From NCBI GenBank assembly GCA_963798505.1, contig CAWCTX010000005.1:1178001-1242000 (forward strand): a stretch of DNA of 64,000 nt. The letters are read 5' to 3'. This DNA is from CAVWSM01 sp963798505. GTDB lineage: Bacteria; Actinomycetota; Actinomycetes; Jiangellales; Jiangellaceae. Shown here piece after piece: positions 48,970 through 58,133 of the stretch. Each line of letters opens with the position of its first letter. The first letter of the stretch is position 1. The position numbers and the translations under genes were made by a program. The notes below the pieces were generated by a model. It was not told the DNA's origin and ran no database searches. It saw only the letters and a program-made list of their open reading frames with translations.

Positions 48970-49539
48970 ATCGGGGGCGCCGCGGGTCAACCGGACTGCC
49001 TGTCGTACGTAGTCGAACCCGGTGATCACCGTGACGATGACCGCGAGCCCCATGACGATCGCGCGCACGACGTCGAAGGCGTCCGGTAGCGGCAGCAGGT
49101 AGAGGCTGATCGCGAGCGCCTGCAGCGCGGTCTTGCTCTTGCCGCCGCGGTTGGCCGGGATCACTCCGTAGCGGAGGACGGCGAACCGCAGCACGGTGAT
49201 GCCGACCTCGCGGACGAGGATGACGATCGTCACCCACCAGGGCAGCTCGCCCAGCACCGACAGCCCGACAAGTGCGGTGCCCGTCAGCGCCTTGTCGGCG
49301 ATGGGGTCGGCGATCTTGCCGAAGTCGGTGACCAGCCCGCGCGACCGAGCCAGGTCGCCGTCGACCTTGTCGGTGACCATCGCGATGGCGAACACGACGA
49401 ACGACGCGACCCGCGCCGCGTCGTTGTCGCCGTTGTCGATCAGCAGCAGCCACCCGACGATCGGGACGAGGAACAGGCGCAGGATGGTGAGCCCGTTGGC
49501 GATGTTCCAGGCACTCGGGGCGACGGCCGGCTCGCTCAC
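48961..49539 (-). CDS. pgsA: CDP-diacylglycerol-glycerol-3-phosphate 3-phosphatidyltransferase (PgsA family)
   Basis: 192 residues from GTG 49539, overlapping the rimO stop. It is an integral membrane enzyme making phosphatidylglycerol phosphate from CDP-diacylglycerol. The CDP-alcohol phosphotransferase signature D-G-x2-A-R-x8-G-x3-D-x3-D is present: DGDLARSRGLVTDFGK then IADPIAD. Membrane segments include ILRLFLVPIVGWLLL, VASFVVFAIAMV, WVTIVILVREVGITVLRFAV and IVMGLAVIVTVITG. The substrate is assigned by family and by the rimO-pgsA context. Its stop codon lies in the terminator hairpin. Confidence 0.92.
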   Translation of the reverse strand: MSEPAVAPSAWNIANGLTILRLFLVPIVGWLLLIDNGDNDAARVASFVVFAIAMVTDKVDGDLARSRGLVTDFGKIADPIADKALTGTALVGLSVLGELPWWVTIVILVREVGITVLRFAVLRYGVIPANRGGKSKTALQALAISLYLLPLPDAFDVVRAIVMGLAVIVTVITGFDYVRQAVRLTRGAPDAN

Positions 49540-51003
49540 GCGGCCGCCTTGGCGACGAGGTCGGCGCCGTCGGAGCCGATGACCGTGGCACGTACGACGT
49601 CGCCGACGGAGAGCCGATTGCTTGCGCCGACCAGGCGGGTCGTCCCATCGACGTCGGGCCCTTGGTGCTCGGCTCGGCCGTCCACTCCATCGTCGCCGAT
49701 CGACTCCACCAGCACGGCGACCTGCTCCCCCACCCGGTCCTCGGCGCGCTGCGTCACGAGCTCGTCGACGAGATCCGTGAGGCGCTCCACCCGGGCGTCG
49801 ATCTCGTCCTGCTCGACCTTGCCGTCGAAGCCGGCGGCCTCCGTGCCGTCTTCGTCGGAATAGCCGAACACCCCGACGACATCCAGCCGGGCCTCGCTCA
49901 GAAACGCCTCGAGCTCGGCAAGGTCGGCTTCGGTCTCGCCGGGGAAGCCGACGATCACGTTGGACCGGATGCCGGCGCGCGGGGCACGGTCGCGGATCTG
50001 AGCCACCAGGTCGAGAAACCGCTCGCGCGAGCCGAACCGCCGCATCCGGCGCAGCACTGGCTCGCTGGCGTGCTGGAAGGACAGGTCGAAGTACGGCACG
50101 ACGCCACGGCGTCGCCGTCAGCGCCTCAACCAGGCTCGGGCGCAGCTCCGCGGGCTGCAGGTACGAGACCCGCACGCGTTCGATCCCGTCGACCGCGGCG
50201 AGCTCCGGAAGCAGGGTCTCGAGCAGGCGGAGGTCGCCGAGGTCCTTGCCGTACGACGTGCTGTTCTCGCTCACGAGGAACAGCTCGCGCACGGACTGCG
50301 TGGCGAGCCAGCGCGCCTCCTCGAGCACCTCGACCGGGCGACGCGACAGGAAGGAGCCGCGGAAGCGCGGGATGGCGCAGAACGTGCAGCGGCGGTCGCA
50401 GCCGGACGCCAGCTTGAGCGGAGCGGTTGGGCTGCCGTCGAGCCGGCGGCGGGGAACCCGGGGGCCGCCGTTCCTTGGATCAGGGGGGCCCTTGTCCAAA
50501 CCTATTGGACGTGGGGGCCCCTGATCCGGTGGGGAGTGCCGCGCCAAAGGTGCCAGCGGCAGCAGCCGGCGGCGGTCACGCGGCTGGTGTGCTGCCGGCA
50601 CCTCGCCCGCCAGGACCGCGCGCAGCCGATCGCCGATGTGCCCGTAGTCGTCGAAGCCCAGCACCGCGTCGGCCTCGGGCAACGCGCCCGCGAGCTCGGC
50701 GCCGTAGCGCTCGGCGAGACAGCCGACGGCGACCACCGACCGGGTCGCTCCGCCGGCCTTCAGGTCGGCGGCGGCGAGGATCGAGTCGATCGAGTCCTTC
50801 TTGGCCGACTCGACGAACCCGCAGGTGTTGACGAGCACGGTCTCGGCGTCGGCCGGGTCGGCCACGAGTCGGAACCCATCGGCGTCGAGCCTGCCGGCAA
50901 GCTCTTCGGAGTCGACCTCGTTGCGGGCGCAGCCCAGCGTGACGAGGGCGACCGTGCGCGCAGGCTGGTCGGCCCGGAACTGGCGCGGTGTGGTGGCTGT
51001 CAT
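49536..51003 (-). CDS. rimO: Ribosomal protein uS12 methylthiotransferase RimO, one frameshift and an in-frame palindrome
   Basis: RimO methylthiolates Asp89 of ribosomal protein uS12. The auxiliary cluster cysteines are in ALVTLGCARNEVDSEELAGR, VLVNTCGFVESAKKDSIDSI and VVAVGCLAERYGAELAGALP. The radical-SAM motif is LASGCDRRCTFCAIPRFRGS, followed by VSENSTSYGKDLGDLRLLET. A one-base shift near 50105 changes frame, continuing VPYFDLSFQHASEPVLRRMR, IVGFPGETEADLAELEAFLS and a C-terminal TRAM domain. Between the N-terminal domain and the radical-SAM domain sits a Pro/Gly-rich insert encoded by a 51-nt palindrome. Start ATG 51003. Because of the shift, rimO appears joined to pgsA in one frame; that is an artefact. 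Confidence 0.93.
50477..50527. repeat. 51-nt in-frame palindromic element inside rimO (loop ACCTA)
   Basis: Arms 50477-50499 and 50505-50527 are 23 nt each around the loop ACCTA. GGATCAGGGG pairs with CCCCTGATCC (10 bp) and GTCCAA with TTGGAC (6 bp). The seven middle positions pair partly, for 19 of 23 complementary positions. The element is exactly 17 codons and adds a PDQGPPRPIGLDKGPPDP-like stretch to RimO at a naturally variable linker. A hairpin of the same size and loop lies at 59635-59685. Confidence 0.75.
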
Positions 51004-51036
51004 GGCGGCTATGAGCCTACGGGGTCGGGGCCGCAG

Positions 51037-51681
51037 CTACCCCGATGGTGCGCTGTCCGCGATCCGGCGCTGCTGCTTGTCGGCCAGCGCGGATGCCTCA
51101 GCGATGTCGATCTTCCCGTCGAACCCGCTGACCAGGATCGAGGCCGTGACGTTTTGGTCGCGCCAGGCAATCGCGAAATAGCGCACCGGGTCAGCCCCAG
51201 TCTCCTGCAGCAAGGTCATCGCGACCGTGTCCTCACCGACTGTCGGCGGGTCGGAGATGACCTCTGCCGTCGCGCCGGCAGCCTCACGCACCGCCGTCTC
51301 GTACTCCGTCTGATAGGCCGCGACGTCTTGCTCGGCTCCCTCCGACGACGCGAAGAGGTCGGCGCGCGACTCTACGACGAGTGGCCCGGTCGTGGTCGCG
51401 TCGCCCGCACGCCGATACCGAGCCTTGTAACCCCCGTCGCGCTCGAACCGGCTGGAGTCCTCACGCGGACCGGGTACGAGATCTGCGCTGCCCTGCGGAC
51501 CAAAGTCGAACTGGACGAACTCGGCGGACAGGTCATCCGGTTGCAGAACGAGCATCGGTATCTGCGTCGCGGCGATGCGGTCCTCGTCTGCGTCGTCGTC
51601 GCCGAAGCATCCGGTCAACAGGAGAGCGAGGACGCCGTACGACAACACGCGCACAGCGCCCGCGCTTACCCGCCCAACCAC
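51037..51681 (-). CDS. Putative lipoprotein of unknown function
   Basis: 214 residues from the GTG at 51681. A short signal sequence ends in the lipobox LLTGC (VLSYGVLALLLTGCFGDDDA), then an acidic linker. The mature domain includes PMLVLQPDDLSAEFVQFDFG, GYKARYRRAGDATTTGPLVV, EQDVAAYQTEYETAVREAAG and YFAIAWRDQNVTASILVSGF, ending with a helical KQQRRIADSA tail. I do not recognise the family; it may be a small membrane-anchored sensor-like domain. It lies between rimO and the Asp-box protein gene on the same strand, 10 nt downstream of the latter. Confidence 0.75.
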   Translation of the reverse strand: MVGRVSAGAVRVLSYGVLALLLTGCFGDDDADEDRIAATQIPMLVLQPDDLSAEFVQFDFGPQGSADLVPGPREDSSRFERDGGYKARYRRAGDATTTGPLVVESRADLFASSEGAEQDVAAYQTEYETAVREAAGATAEVISDPPTVGEDTVAMTLLQETGADPVRYFAIAWRDQNVTASILVSGFDGKIDIAEASALADKQQRRIADSAPSG

Positions 51682-51691
51682 GAAGGAAGTA

Positions 51692-53822
51692 TCAGCCCTT
51701 CTCCTCCGTAACCCCACTCGGACACGGCGTGACGAGGAACAGCGCGTCGGTGTCCGCGGCCTGGCCGCTGGGGTTGACGCCGGACGACTTGTACTTGTCG
51801 AGGAACACGTCGGACTGTTCGCAGGCCGGGTTGCGTCCCGCTTGCAGGCCCCCAGGGCTCGTCGCGTTGCCGGACGAGCGGCCGTTGCGCGCATCCGTGA
51901 AATGGGCGTAGGCGTCGTTGCGGGTCACGGTGACCACGTCATAGTCGCCCGCGAAGATGCCGGCCCGGAACGAGTAGTCGAAGTTCGAGGGGACGTCGGA
52001 GACCTGGAAGTTGGTCAACGGCCCGACAAACCCAGAGCCTTGTCCGGGCTGCAGCCCCGGCCCCGGGTTGATGGGCGCGGTTGGCTGCGGGATCGGCGCC
52101 GCATCCGGAGCCAGGCACTGCGTTGCGCTCGAGGCGTCGACCTTGCACTGGGCGCCGAATGTCCACACGAGATAATTGCCCGGACGCTGCCTGCTCCCCG
52201 GCCACTCGTGCGCCGTCGAGGCGGTGTCTAGCCTGCGGTCCTTGAACGTGATGTTCAGGTGCCCGCGGTCGTTGATGTCCACCCATGGCCACCACTGGTC
52301 GTTGCCGAAGTTGCCCGTCGTCATGGAGTCGCGGTCCACCGGAGCCGAGGTTGGACGTGTCGTTGTTGACCCGGGTGGGGCCGAGCCAGGTCGAACCGCC
52401 GTTAATCGACTTGAAGAGGAAGATGTCGGCGTTGGAGCTCGCCCTCGTTCCGCTGCGGTTGTCCGACATCACCAGGTAGAGGTCGTCGGCAAAAGCGCCG
52501 CCCCGCTTGTCGAAGACGACGTTGCCTCCGGCGTTGGAGCGGAAGCAGCTGTTGGTGTAGACGATGCGTCCACCTTGCTGACCGCGCACCGTGCAGTCGG
52601 GACGTCCACCAGCGGTGCCGGCCCGTGGGAAGTTGACGTCGAAGACCGGGGTGACGAAGAACGGTCCGGAGAACGTCGCGCCGCCGTCGGTCGACCGGAC
52701 GAACAGGTACTGGTTCTCGTCGGGGGTGTTGAAGTTCTGGAACGCCACCCCGAGCACGCCGGTCTGCGGGTGCACAGTCGGCACCGAGAACTGGTTGACG
52801 TCGCAGGCGTTGGCGGTGGCGCCGAAGGCGCAGAACGGCGCACTGCCGCTGATCGCCTCGGCCGGCGACCACGAGCGGCCCTGGTCGTCAGAGAAGCTCA
52901 TGACGATGTTCGCATCGACGTCGGTGAACAGTGTCCAGGTGACGTAGATGCGGTCCACGCCGATCACGTCCGGGTCGCAGTCCGTTGCAGACTTCGAGAC
53001 TGGTTCGAAGCACACCGGGTCGACGCCCGTCGGTCGTGGTCCGGCAGCGATGTACTCCTTGTCGTTGAACGGAACGCTGCCGTTGAGGATGGTGTCGTTG
53101 TCCGCATTGAACGCGACCGTGCCGTCACCTGCCTGCCGAGGGTCGCCCGTGGGGCCGCAGACAGCGGCTGCATCCGACGCGCCAATGGCGACGCACGGCC
53201 GGCTCCAGGTGAAGCCGCCGTTCGTCGACCGCCGCACCCATATCCCGCTCGTGTCGTCGGTGCGGTTGAAGTTGATGTCCGCGTAGTAGACGATGCCGGC
53301 GCGGTCGAACACCAGTGCGGGGTCGCCGCCACCGTCGAGGTTGTCTCCGGACGGGAGCGACGGGAACGGCGCGAGCAGGCTGTACCAGTTCCGGCCGCCG
53401 TCACTGCTCGCGCTGATCCCCGACGTCGCCCAACCGAGCCGGTAGTCGTTCTGCGCGGCGACGACGTTCCGCTCGTCGGTCGGGTTGACCGCGATGCTCG
53501 TCTCGTTCTGCGGGAAGCAGGAGTACTCCTCGTTGGTCCGCACATCCCCGCCCTTGTCACTGACCTTCTCGGCCTGGTCGACGGCGCGGTGGTCCAGCGG
53601 CTTGGGGGTGTCCTTGCGGATCCCGGCCTGCGGACACTCGGTGATGAAGTGCCCATAGCTGGTGTCTCTGGAGTCAAGGATTCCGGATTGCTGTGGCCCG
53701 GCTTTGCCGGGCGGGAGCGCAAGACTCTCGATCGAGCCACCTGCTTCGCCGGGGAAAACCACCACCGAGGCCACGAGCAGAGTTGCGGCGACGGACAGGG
53801 AGATGCGATTCACGGCCCTCAC
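51692..53822 (-). CDS. Secreted Asp-box (BNR repeat, sialidase-fold) protein, one frameshift near 52335
   Basis: About 700 residues with an N-terminal signal peptide (ISLSVAATLLVASVVVFPGE). Asp-box repeats of the type S-x-D-x-G-x-x-W recur: SSDGGRNWYS, STNGGFTWSR, SDDQGRSWSP, STDGGATFSG and SINGGSTWLG. These form a six-bladed beta-propeller like sialidases and many cell-wall or sortilin-type proteins. YSCFPQNETSIAVNPTDERN and the paired cysteines suggest an extracellular, disulfide-bonded protein. A one-base shift near 52335 moves to the frame of FGNDQWWPWVDINDRGHLNI and LVWTFGAQCKVDASSATQCL. The sialidase FRIP/RIP arginine motif is not seen, so glycosidase activity is doubtful. Confidence 0.8.
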
Positions 53823-53900
53823 CCCGAATGAGTCGGCGACGTTGCACGACGGAAGCCGGCGTGAAATCTACTCCCGGCGGGCCGCAGCGCAACCCGACCG

Positions 53901-56357
53901 CTATTCCCCGCGGACGGTGCGCAGGACCTCGTCGAGATCGTCCGCCTTGATCAGCACGTCGCGGGCCTTCGAGCCCTCGGACGGGCCGACGATGCCGCGC
54001 GTCTCCATCAGATCCATGAGCCGGCCCGCCTTGGCGAACCCGACGCGCAGCTTGCGCTGCAGCATCGACGTCGACCCGAACTGCGTCGTCACCACGAGCT
54101 CGATCGCCTGGCACAGCAGGTCGAGGTCGTCGCCGACCTCCTCGTCGATCTCCTTCTTCTGGGTGGAGACGGCGACGTCCTCGCGATAGCTCGGGGCGAG
54201 CTGCGCCTTGCAGTGGTTGACGACCTCGTGGATCTCGGTCTCGGTGACCCACGCGCCCTGGATGCGGATCGGCTTGCTGGCCCCCATCGGCAGGAACAGC
54301 CCGTCGCCCTGCCCGACCAGCTTCTCCGCACCCGGCTGGTCGAGAATCACCCGGGAGTCGGCCAGCGACGAGGTCGAGAACGACAGCCGCGACGGCACGT
54401 TGGCCTTGATGAGCCCGGTTACGACGTCGACGCTCGGTCGCTGGGTCGCAAGCACGAGGTGGATGCCGGCCGCGCGCGCGAGCTGAGTGATGCGCACGAC
54501 CGAGTCCTCGACGTCGCGTGGCGCGACCATCATGAGGTCGGCGAGCTCGTCGACGATGACGAGGAGGTACGGGTAGCGGGTGAGCCGCCGCTGGCTGTCC
54601 GGCGGCAGCGTCACCTTGCCCTCCCGTACGGCCTTGTTGAAATCGTCGATGTGCCGGAAGCCGAAGTTGGCCAGGTCGTCGTAGCGCAGGTCCATCTCCC
54701 GCACCACCCACTGCAGGGCCTCGGCAGCCTTCTTGGGGTTGGTGATGATCGGGGTGATCAGGTGCGGGATGCCGTCATAGGCGGTGAGCTCGACACGCTT
54801 GGGGTCGACCAGCACCATGCGCACTTCGTCCGGCGTCGAGCGCATCAGGATCGAGGTGATCATCGAGTTGATGAAGCTCGACTTGCCGGAGCCGGTGGCG
54901 CCGGCGACAAGCAGGTGCGGCATCTTGGCGAGGTTGGCCACCACGAAGCTGCCCTCGACGTCCTTGCCGAGCGCGGCGATCATCGGGTGGTGGTCCTTGC
55001 GGGCCACGGCCGAGCGCATGACGTCGCCGAGGCTGACGGTCTCCTTGTCGGTGTTGGGGATCTCGATGCCGATCGCCGACTTGCCCGGGATCGGTGACAG
55101 GATGCGCACCTCGGCGCTCGCTACGGCATAGCCGATGTTCTTCCAGAGCGCGGTGACCCGCTCGACCTTGACGCCAGTGCCGAGCTCGACCTCATAGCGC
55201 GTGACGGTCGGCCCTCGCGTGTAGCCAGTGACCTGGGCATCGACGTCGAACTGCTCGAGCACGCCCTGCAGCGAGTCGACGACCGCATCGCTCGCCGCGC
55301 TGCGCGCTCGGTGCGGGGACCCTTGGTGCAGCATGTCGCTCGACGGCAGCACGTAGGTCACGTCGCCGGAGAGCGCGAGCTGCTCGACGCGCTGCGGGAC
55401 CGGGGTGTGCGGCGGCGGCTCGGCGGTGGTCGGCTCGGTGGTCGGCTCTGGGGTTGCCGCGGCCGCCTTGGCGCGACGCTTGGCCAGCTCGCGGTCGTGC
55501 AGGAGCGGGGAGTCGTACGGCTCCTCGCCCGTCGCCGGCTCGGCCTTGTCGGCGCTGAGGCGGCGCCCCCGCCCGAGCGGCGCCTGCTCGCCGGACTCGT
55601 CCTCCGCCGCCGGGGTCCGGCCCAACAGCCGGTCGCGTAGCCCGCGCAGCCTGTCGGGGAGCTCGTGCAGCGGCGTGCCGGCGATCACCAGCACGCCGAA
55701 GAACGACAGGAGCACGAGCAGGGGTACGGCGACGACGACGGTGACCAGGTCGGCGAGAATCGACGACGAGACGTAGCCCAGCGCCCCGCCCGCCTGCTCC
55801 ATCGCTTCGTCGCCGTCGACCGGGCGGGGCAGGTCGTTGGCGATGTGCACGAGCCCGAGCACGCCGAGCAGCAGCGCGGTCCAGCCCACCACCTGGCGGC
55901 CGCCAGGCCCGTTGAGGTCAGGCCGGCGCAGGGTGCGCCAGGCGACCGCGGCGACCAGCAGCGGGACCGCGTAGGCCAACGACCCCACCGACCCGGCCAC
56001 CGCACCGCGGACGGCGTCGAAAACCTGGCCGTTGGTCTCCCACCAGACCGCGGCGGCCACGATGATCGCGCAGCCCACGAGCAGCAGGCCCACGCCGTCG
56101 CGCCGCAGCGCAGGGTCGACCTCGCGCGCGGTGCGGCCGACATGCCGGACGAGACCGCCGACGAGGTGCGCCGCTCCCATCCACAGCGTGCGCAGGGCGC
56201 GACCGATGCCCCGGAACAGCAGGGTGAACGGCCCCGGTCCCCGCCGCTGCGGCTTACGTGCGGGCCGCCGGGTGGACGTGCGCGCGGCCGGCTTGCGGTT
56301 GCGCGACGCCGCCGGCGCACTGCGCTTGCGCGGCGGACTGGAGGCACGGGTCGCCAT
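53901..56357 (-). CDS. ftsK: DNA translocase FtsK
   Basis: 818 residues from ATG 56357 (an in-frame ATG four codons upstream is possible). A basic N-terminus (PPRKRSAPAASRNRKPAART) is followed by four membrane helices (about 85-225), a Pro/Thr-rich linker, and the motor. Walker A is HLLVAGATGSGKSSFINSMI, Walker B YLLVIVDELADLMMVAPRDV, and ATQRPSVDVVTGLIKANVPS and DQPGAEKLVGQGDGLFLPMG follow. The C-terminal gamma winged helix is TTQFGSTSMLQRKLRVGFAK. It pumps chromosome DNA through the septum and aligns dif sites. Confidence 0.96.
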   Translation of the reverse strand: MATRASSPPRKRSAPAASRNRKPAARTSTRRPARKPQRRGPGPFTLLFRGIGRALRTLWMGAAHLVGGLVRHVGRTAREVDPALRRDGVGLLLVGCAIIVAAAVWWETNGQVFDAVRGAVAGSVGSLAYAVPLLVAAVAWRTLRRPDLNGPGGRQVVGWTALLLGVLGLVHIANDLPRPVDGDEAMEQAGGALGYVSSSILADLVTVVVAVPLLVLLSFFGVLVIAGTPLHELPDRLRGLRDRLLGRTPAAEDESGEQAPLGRGRRLSADKAEPATGEEPYDSPLLHDRELAKRRAKAAAATPEPTTEPTTAEPPPHTPVPQRVEQLALSGDVTYVLPSSDMLHQGSPHRARSAASDAVVDSLQGVLEQFDVDAQVTGYTRGPTVTRYEVELGTGVKVERVTALWKNIGYAVASAEVRILSPIPGKSAIGIEIPNTDKETVSLGDVMRSAVARKDHHPMIAALGKDVEGSFVVANLAKMPHLLVAGATGSGKSSFINSMITSILMRSTPDEVRMVLVDPKRVELTAYDGIPHLITPIITNPKKAAEALQWVVREMDLRYDDLANFGFRHIDDFNKAVREGKVTLPPDSQRRLTRYPYLLVIVDELADLMMVAPRDVEDSVVRITQLARAAGIHLVLATQRPSVDVVTGLIKANVPSRLSFSTSSLADSRVILDQPGAEKLVGQGDGLFLPMGASKPIRIQGAWVTETEIHEVVNHCKAQLAPSYREDVAVSTQKKEIDEEVGDDLDLLCQAIELVVTTQFGSTSMLQRKLRVGFAKAGRLMDLMETRGIVGPSEGSKARDVLIKADDLDEVLRTVRGE

Positions 56358-56444
56358 GGTGATCACCATAGTGGCGAGGTCACAGCATTCTCAGCAACCA
56401 CACGCGTCACGACTGACGCCGCGTGCCCCGATCCCGAACGCGCG

Positions 56445-58133
56445 TCAGGCCTCGATCACCAGCGGCACGATCATCGGCCGCCGGCGGTACTTCTCGCTGA
56501 CCCAGCGACCGACGGTGCGACGGACCATCTGCTGGAGCTGGTAGGTGTCGGACACGCCGTCGGCGGCAGCCTTCTCGAGCGCCTCCTCGATCCGCGGTCG
56601 GATGCCTTCGAACACCCCGTCGTCCTCGGCGAAGCCGCGCGCATGCACCTCGGGCCGCGTCGCGAGCTTCCCGGTCACCGAGTCGATCACCACGATCACG
56701 GAGATGAACCCCTCCTCGCCGAGGATGCGCCGGTCCTTCAGCGAGCCCTCCGCGACGTCGCCGACCGTCGACCCGTCGACGAAGACGTTGCCGCAAGGCA
56801 CGGAACCGACCACCTGCGCCACCCCGTCGGCGAGGTCGACGACAACACCGTCCTCGGCCAGCACCACTCGCTTGGCCGGCACCCCGGTGGCGATGGCGAG
56901 ATCGGCGTTGGCACGCAGGTGACGGAACTCCCCGTGCACCGGCATCACATTCCGCGGGCGCACGATGTTGTAGCAGTAGAGCAGCTCGCCCGCGCTGGCG
57001 TGCCCGGACACGTGCACCACCGCGTTGCCGCGGTGCACGACCTTGGCGCCCCATCGCGTCAGCCCGTTGATCACCCGCGAGACGGCGTTCTCGTTGCCGG
57101 GGATCAGGCTCGACGCCAGCACGACGACATCGCCGGGCTCGACCCGGATCTGGTTGTGGTCGCGGTTGGCGATGCGAGCCAGCGCGGACATCGGCTCGCC
57201 CTGCGACCCGGTGGAGATCAGCACGACCTCCTCGGGGCGGAAGTTGTCGATCGACCGGGCGTCGACGAGCGTGTCGCCCGGCACCGTGAGGTAGCCGAGG
57301 TCCCGCGCGACCCCCATGTTTCGCACCATGGACCGACCGACGAAGGCCACCTTGCGGCGGTGCTTCACCGCGGTGTCGAGGACCTGCTGCACTCGGTGCA
57401 CGTGCGAGGCGAAGCTCGCGACAATGATGCGCTGCTGGGCGGTGGCGAAGACCCGCTCGAGTGCCGGGGAGATGTCCCGCTCGTGCGTCGTGAAGCCGCC
57501 GACCTCGGCATTGGTCGAGTCGACCATGAACAGGTCGACGCCCTCCTCGCCCAACCGGGCGAATCCGCGCAGGTCGGTGAGCCGCCCGTCGAGCGGCAGC
57601 TGGTCCATCTTGAAGTCGCCCGTGTGCAGCACGAGACCGGCCGGCGTACGGATCGCGACGGCGAGCGCGTCGGGAATCGAGTGGTTGACCGCGAGGAACT
57701 CCGTGTCGAACGGCCCGAGCCGCTCGCGCTGCCCCTCCCGAACCGTGAGCTGGTAGGCCTCGATGCGGTGCTCGCGGAGCTTGGCCTCGACGAAGGCCAA
57801 CGTGAGCTTCGACCCCACGAGCGGGATGTCGGGACGCTCGCGCAGCAGGAACGGCACCGCGCCGATGTGGTCCTCGTGCCCGTGGGTGAGTACGACAGCC
57901 TCGATGCGGTCGAGTCGACCCCGGATGTAGTCGAAGTCCGGCAGGATCAGATCGACCCCGGGCTGGTTGTCCTCGGGGAACAGCACGCCGCAGTCGACGA
58001 TCAGCAGCCGGTCGTCGTACTCGAAGACCGTCATGTTGCGTCCCACCTCGCCGATCCCTCCGAGGGGGACGATGCGCAGCGTGCCGGGCGCAGCAGGCGG
58101 TGGTGGCGACAGCTCGGGGTGCGGATGGCTCAT
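56445..58133 (-). CDS. rnj: Ribonuclease J
   Basis: 562 residues, a metallo-beta-lactamase/beta-CASP exo- and endoribonuclease. The metal-binding motif is VVLTHGHEDHIGAVPFLLRE, with further ligands in VLHTGDFKMDQ and FMVDSTNAEVGGFTTHERDI. The beta-CASP region includes IIVASFASHVHRVQQVLDTA and ISTGSQGEPMSALARIANRD, and the VHVSGHASAGELLYCYNIVR and NVMPVHGEFRHLRANADLAI motifs follow. The C-terminal domain ends WVSEKYRRRPMIVPLVIEA. It overlaps dapA by four bases (ATGA), the standard dapA-rnj pair of actinobacteria. It processes rRNA and degrades mRNA together with RNase Y. Confidence 0.96.
   Translation of the reverse strand: MSHPHPELSPPPPAAPGTLRIVPLGGIGEVGRNMTVFEYDDRLLIVDCGVLFPEDNQPGVDLILPDFDYIRGRLDRIEAVVLTHGHEDHIGAVPFLLRERPDIPLVGSKLTLAFVEAKLREHRIEAYQLTVREGQRERLGPFDTEFLAVNHSIPDALAVAIRTPAGLVLHTGDFKMDQLPLDGRLTDLRGFARLGEEGVDLFMVDSTNAEVGGFTTHERDISPALERVFATAQQRIIVASFASHVHRVQQVLDTAVKHRRKVAFVGRSMVRNMGVARDLGYLTVPGDTLVDARSIDNFRPEEVVLISTGSQGEPMSALARIANRDHNQIRVEPGDVVVLASSLIPGNENAVSRVINGLTRWGAKVVHRGNAVVHVSGHASAGELLYCYNIVRPRNVMPVHGEFRHLRANADLAIATGVPAKRVVLAEDGVVVDLADGVAQVVGSVPCGNVFVDGSTVGDVAEGSLKDRRILGEEGFISVIVVIDSVTGKLATRPEVHARGFAEDDGVFEGIRPRIEEALEKAAADGVSDTYQLQQMVRRTVGRWVSEKYRRRPMIVPLVIEA

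Noticed and set aside
48961..51003. Single 680-codon RimO-PgsA fusion protein
   Set aside because: The middle part is nonsense caused by a one-base shift near 50105; the true RimO C-terminus lies in another frame and ends in a GTGA overlap with pgsA.
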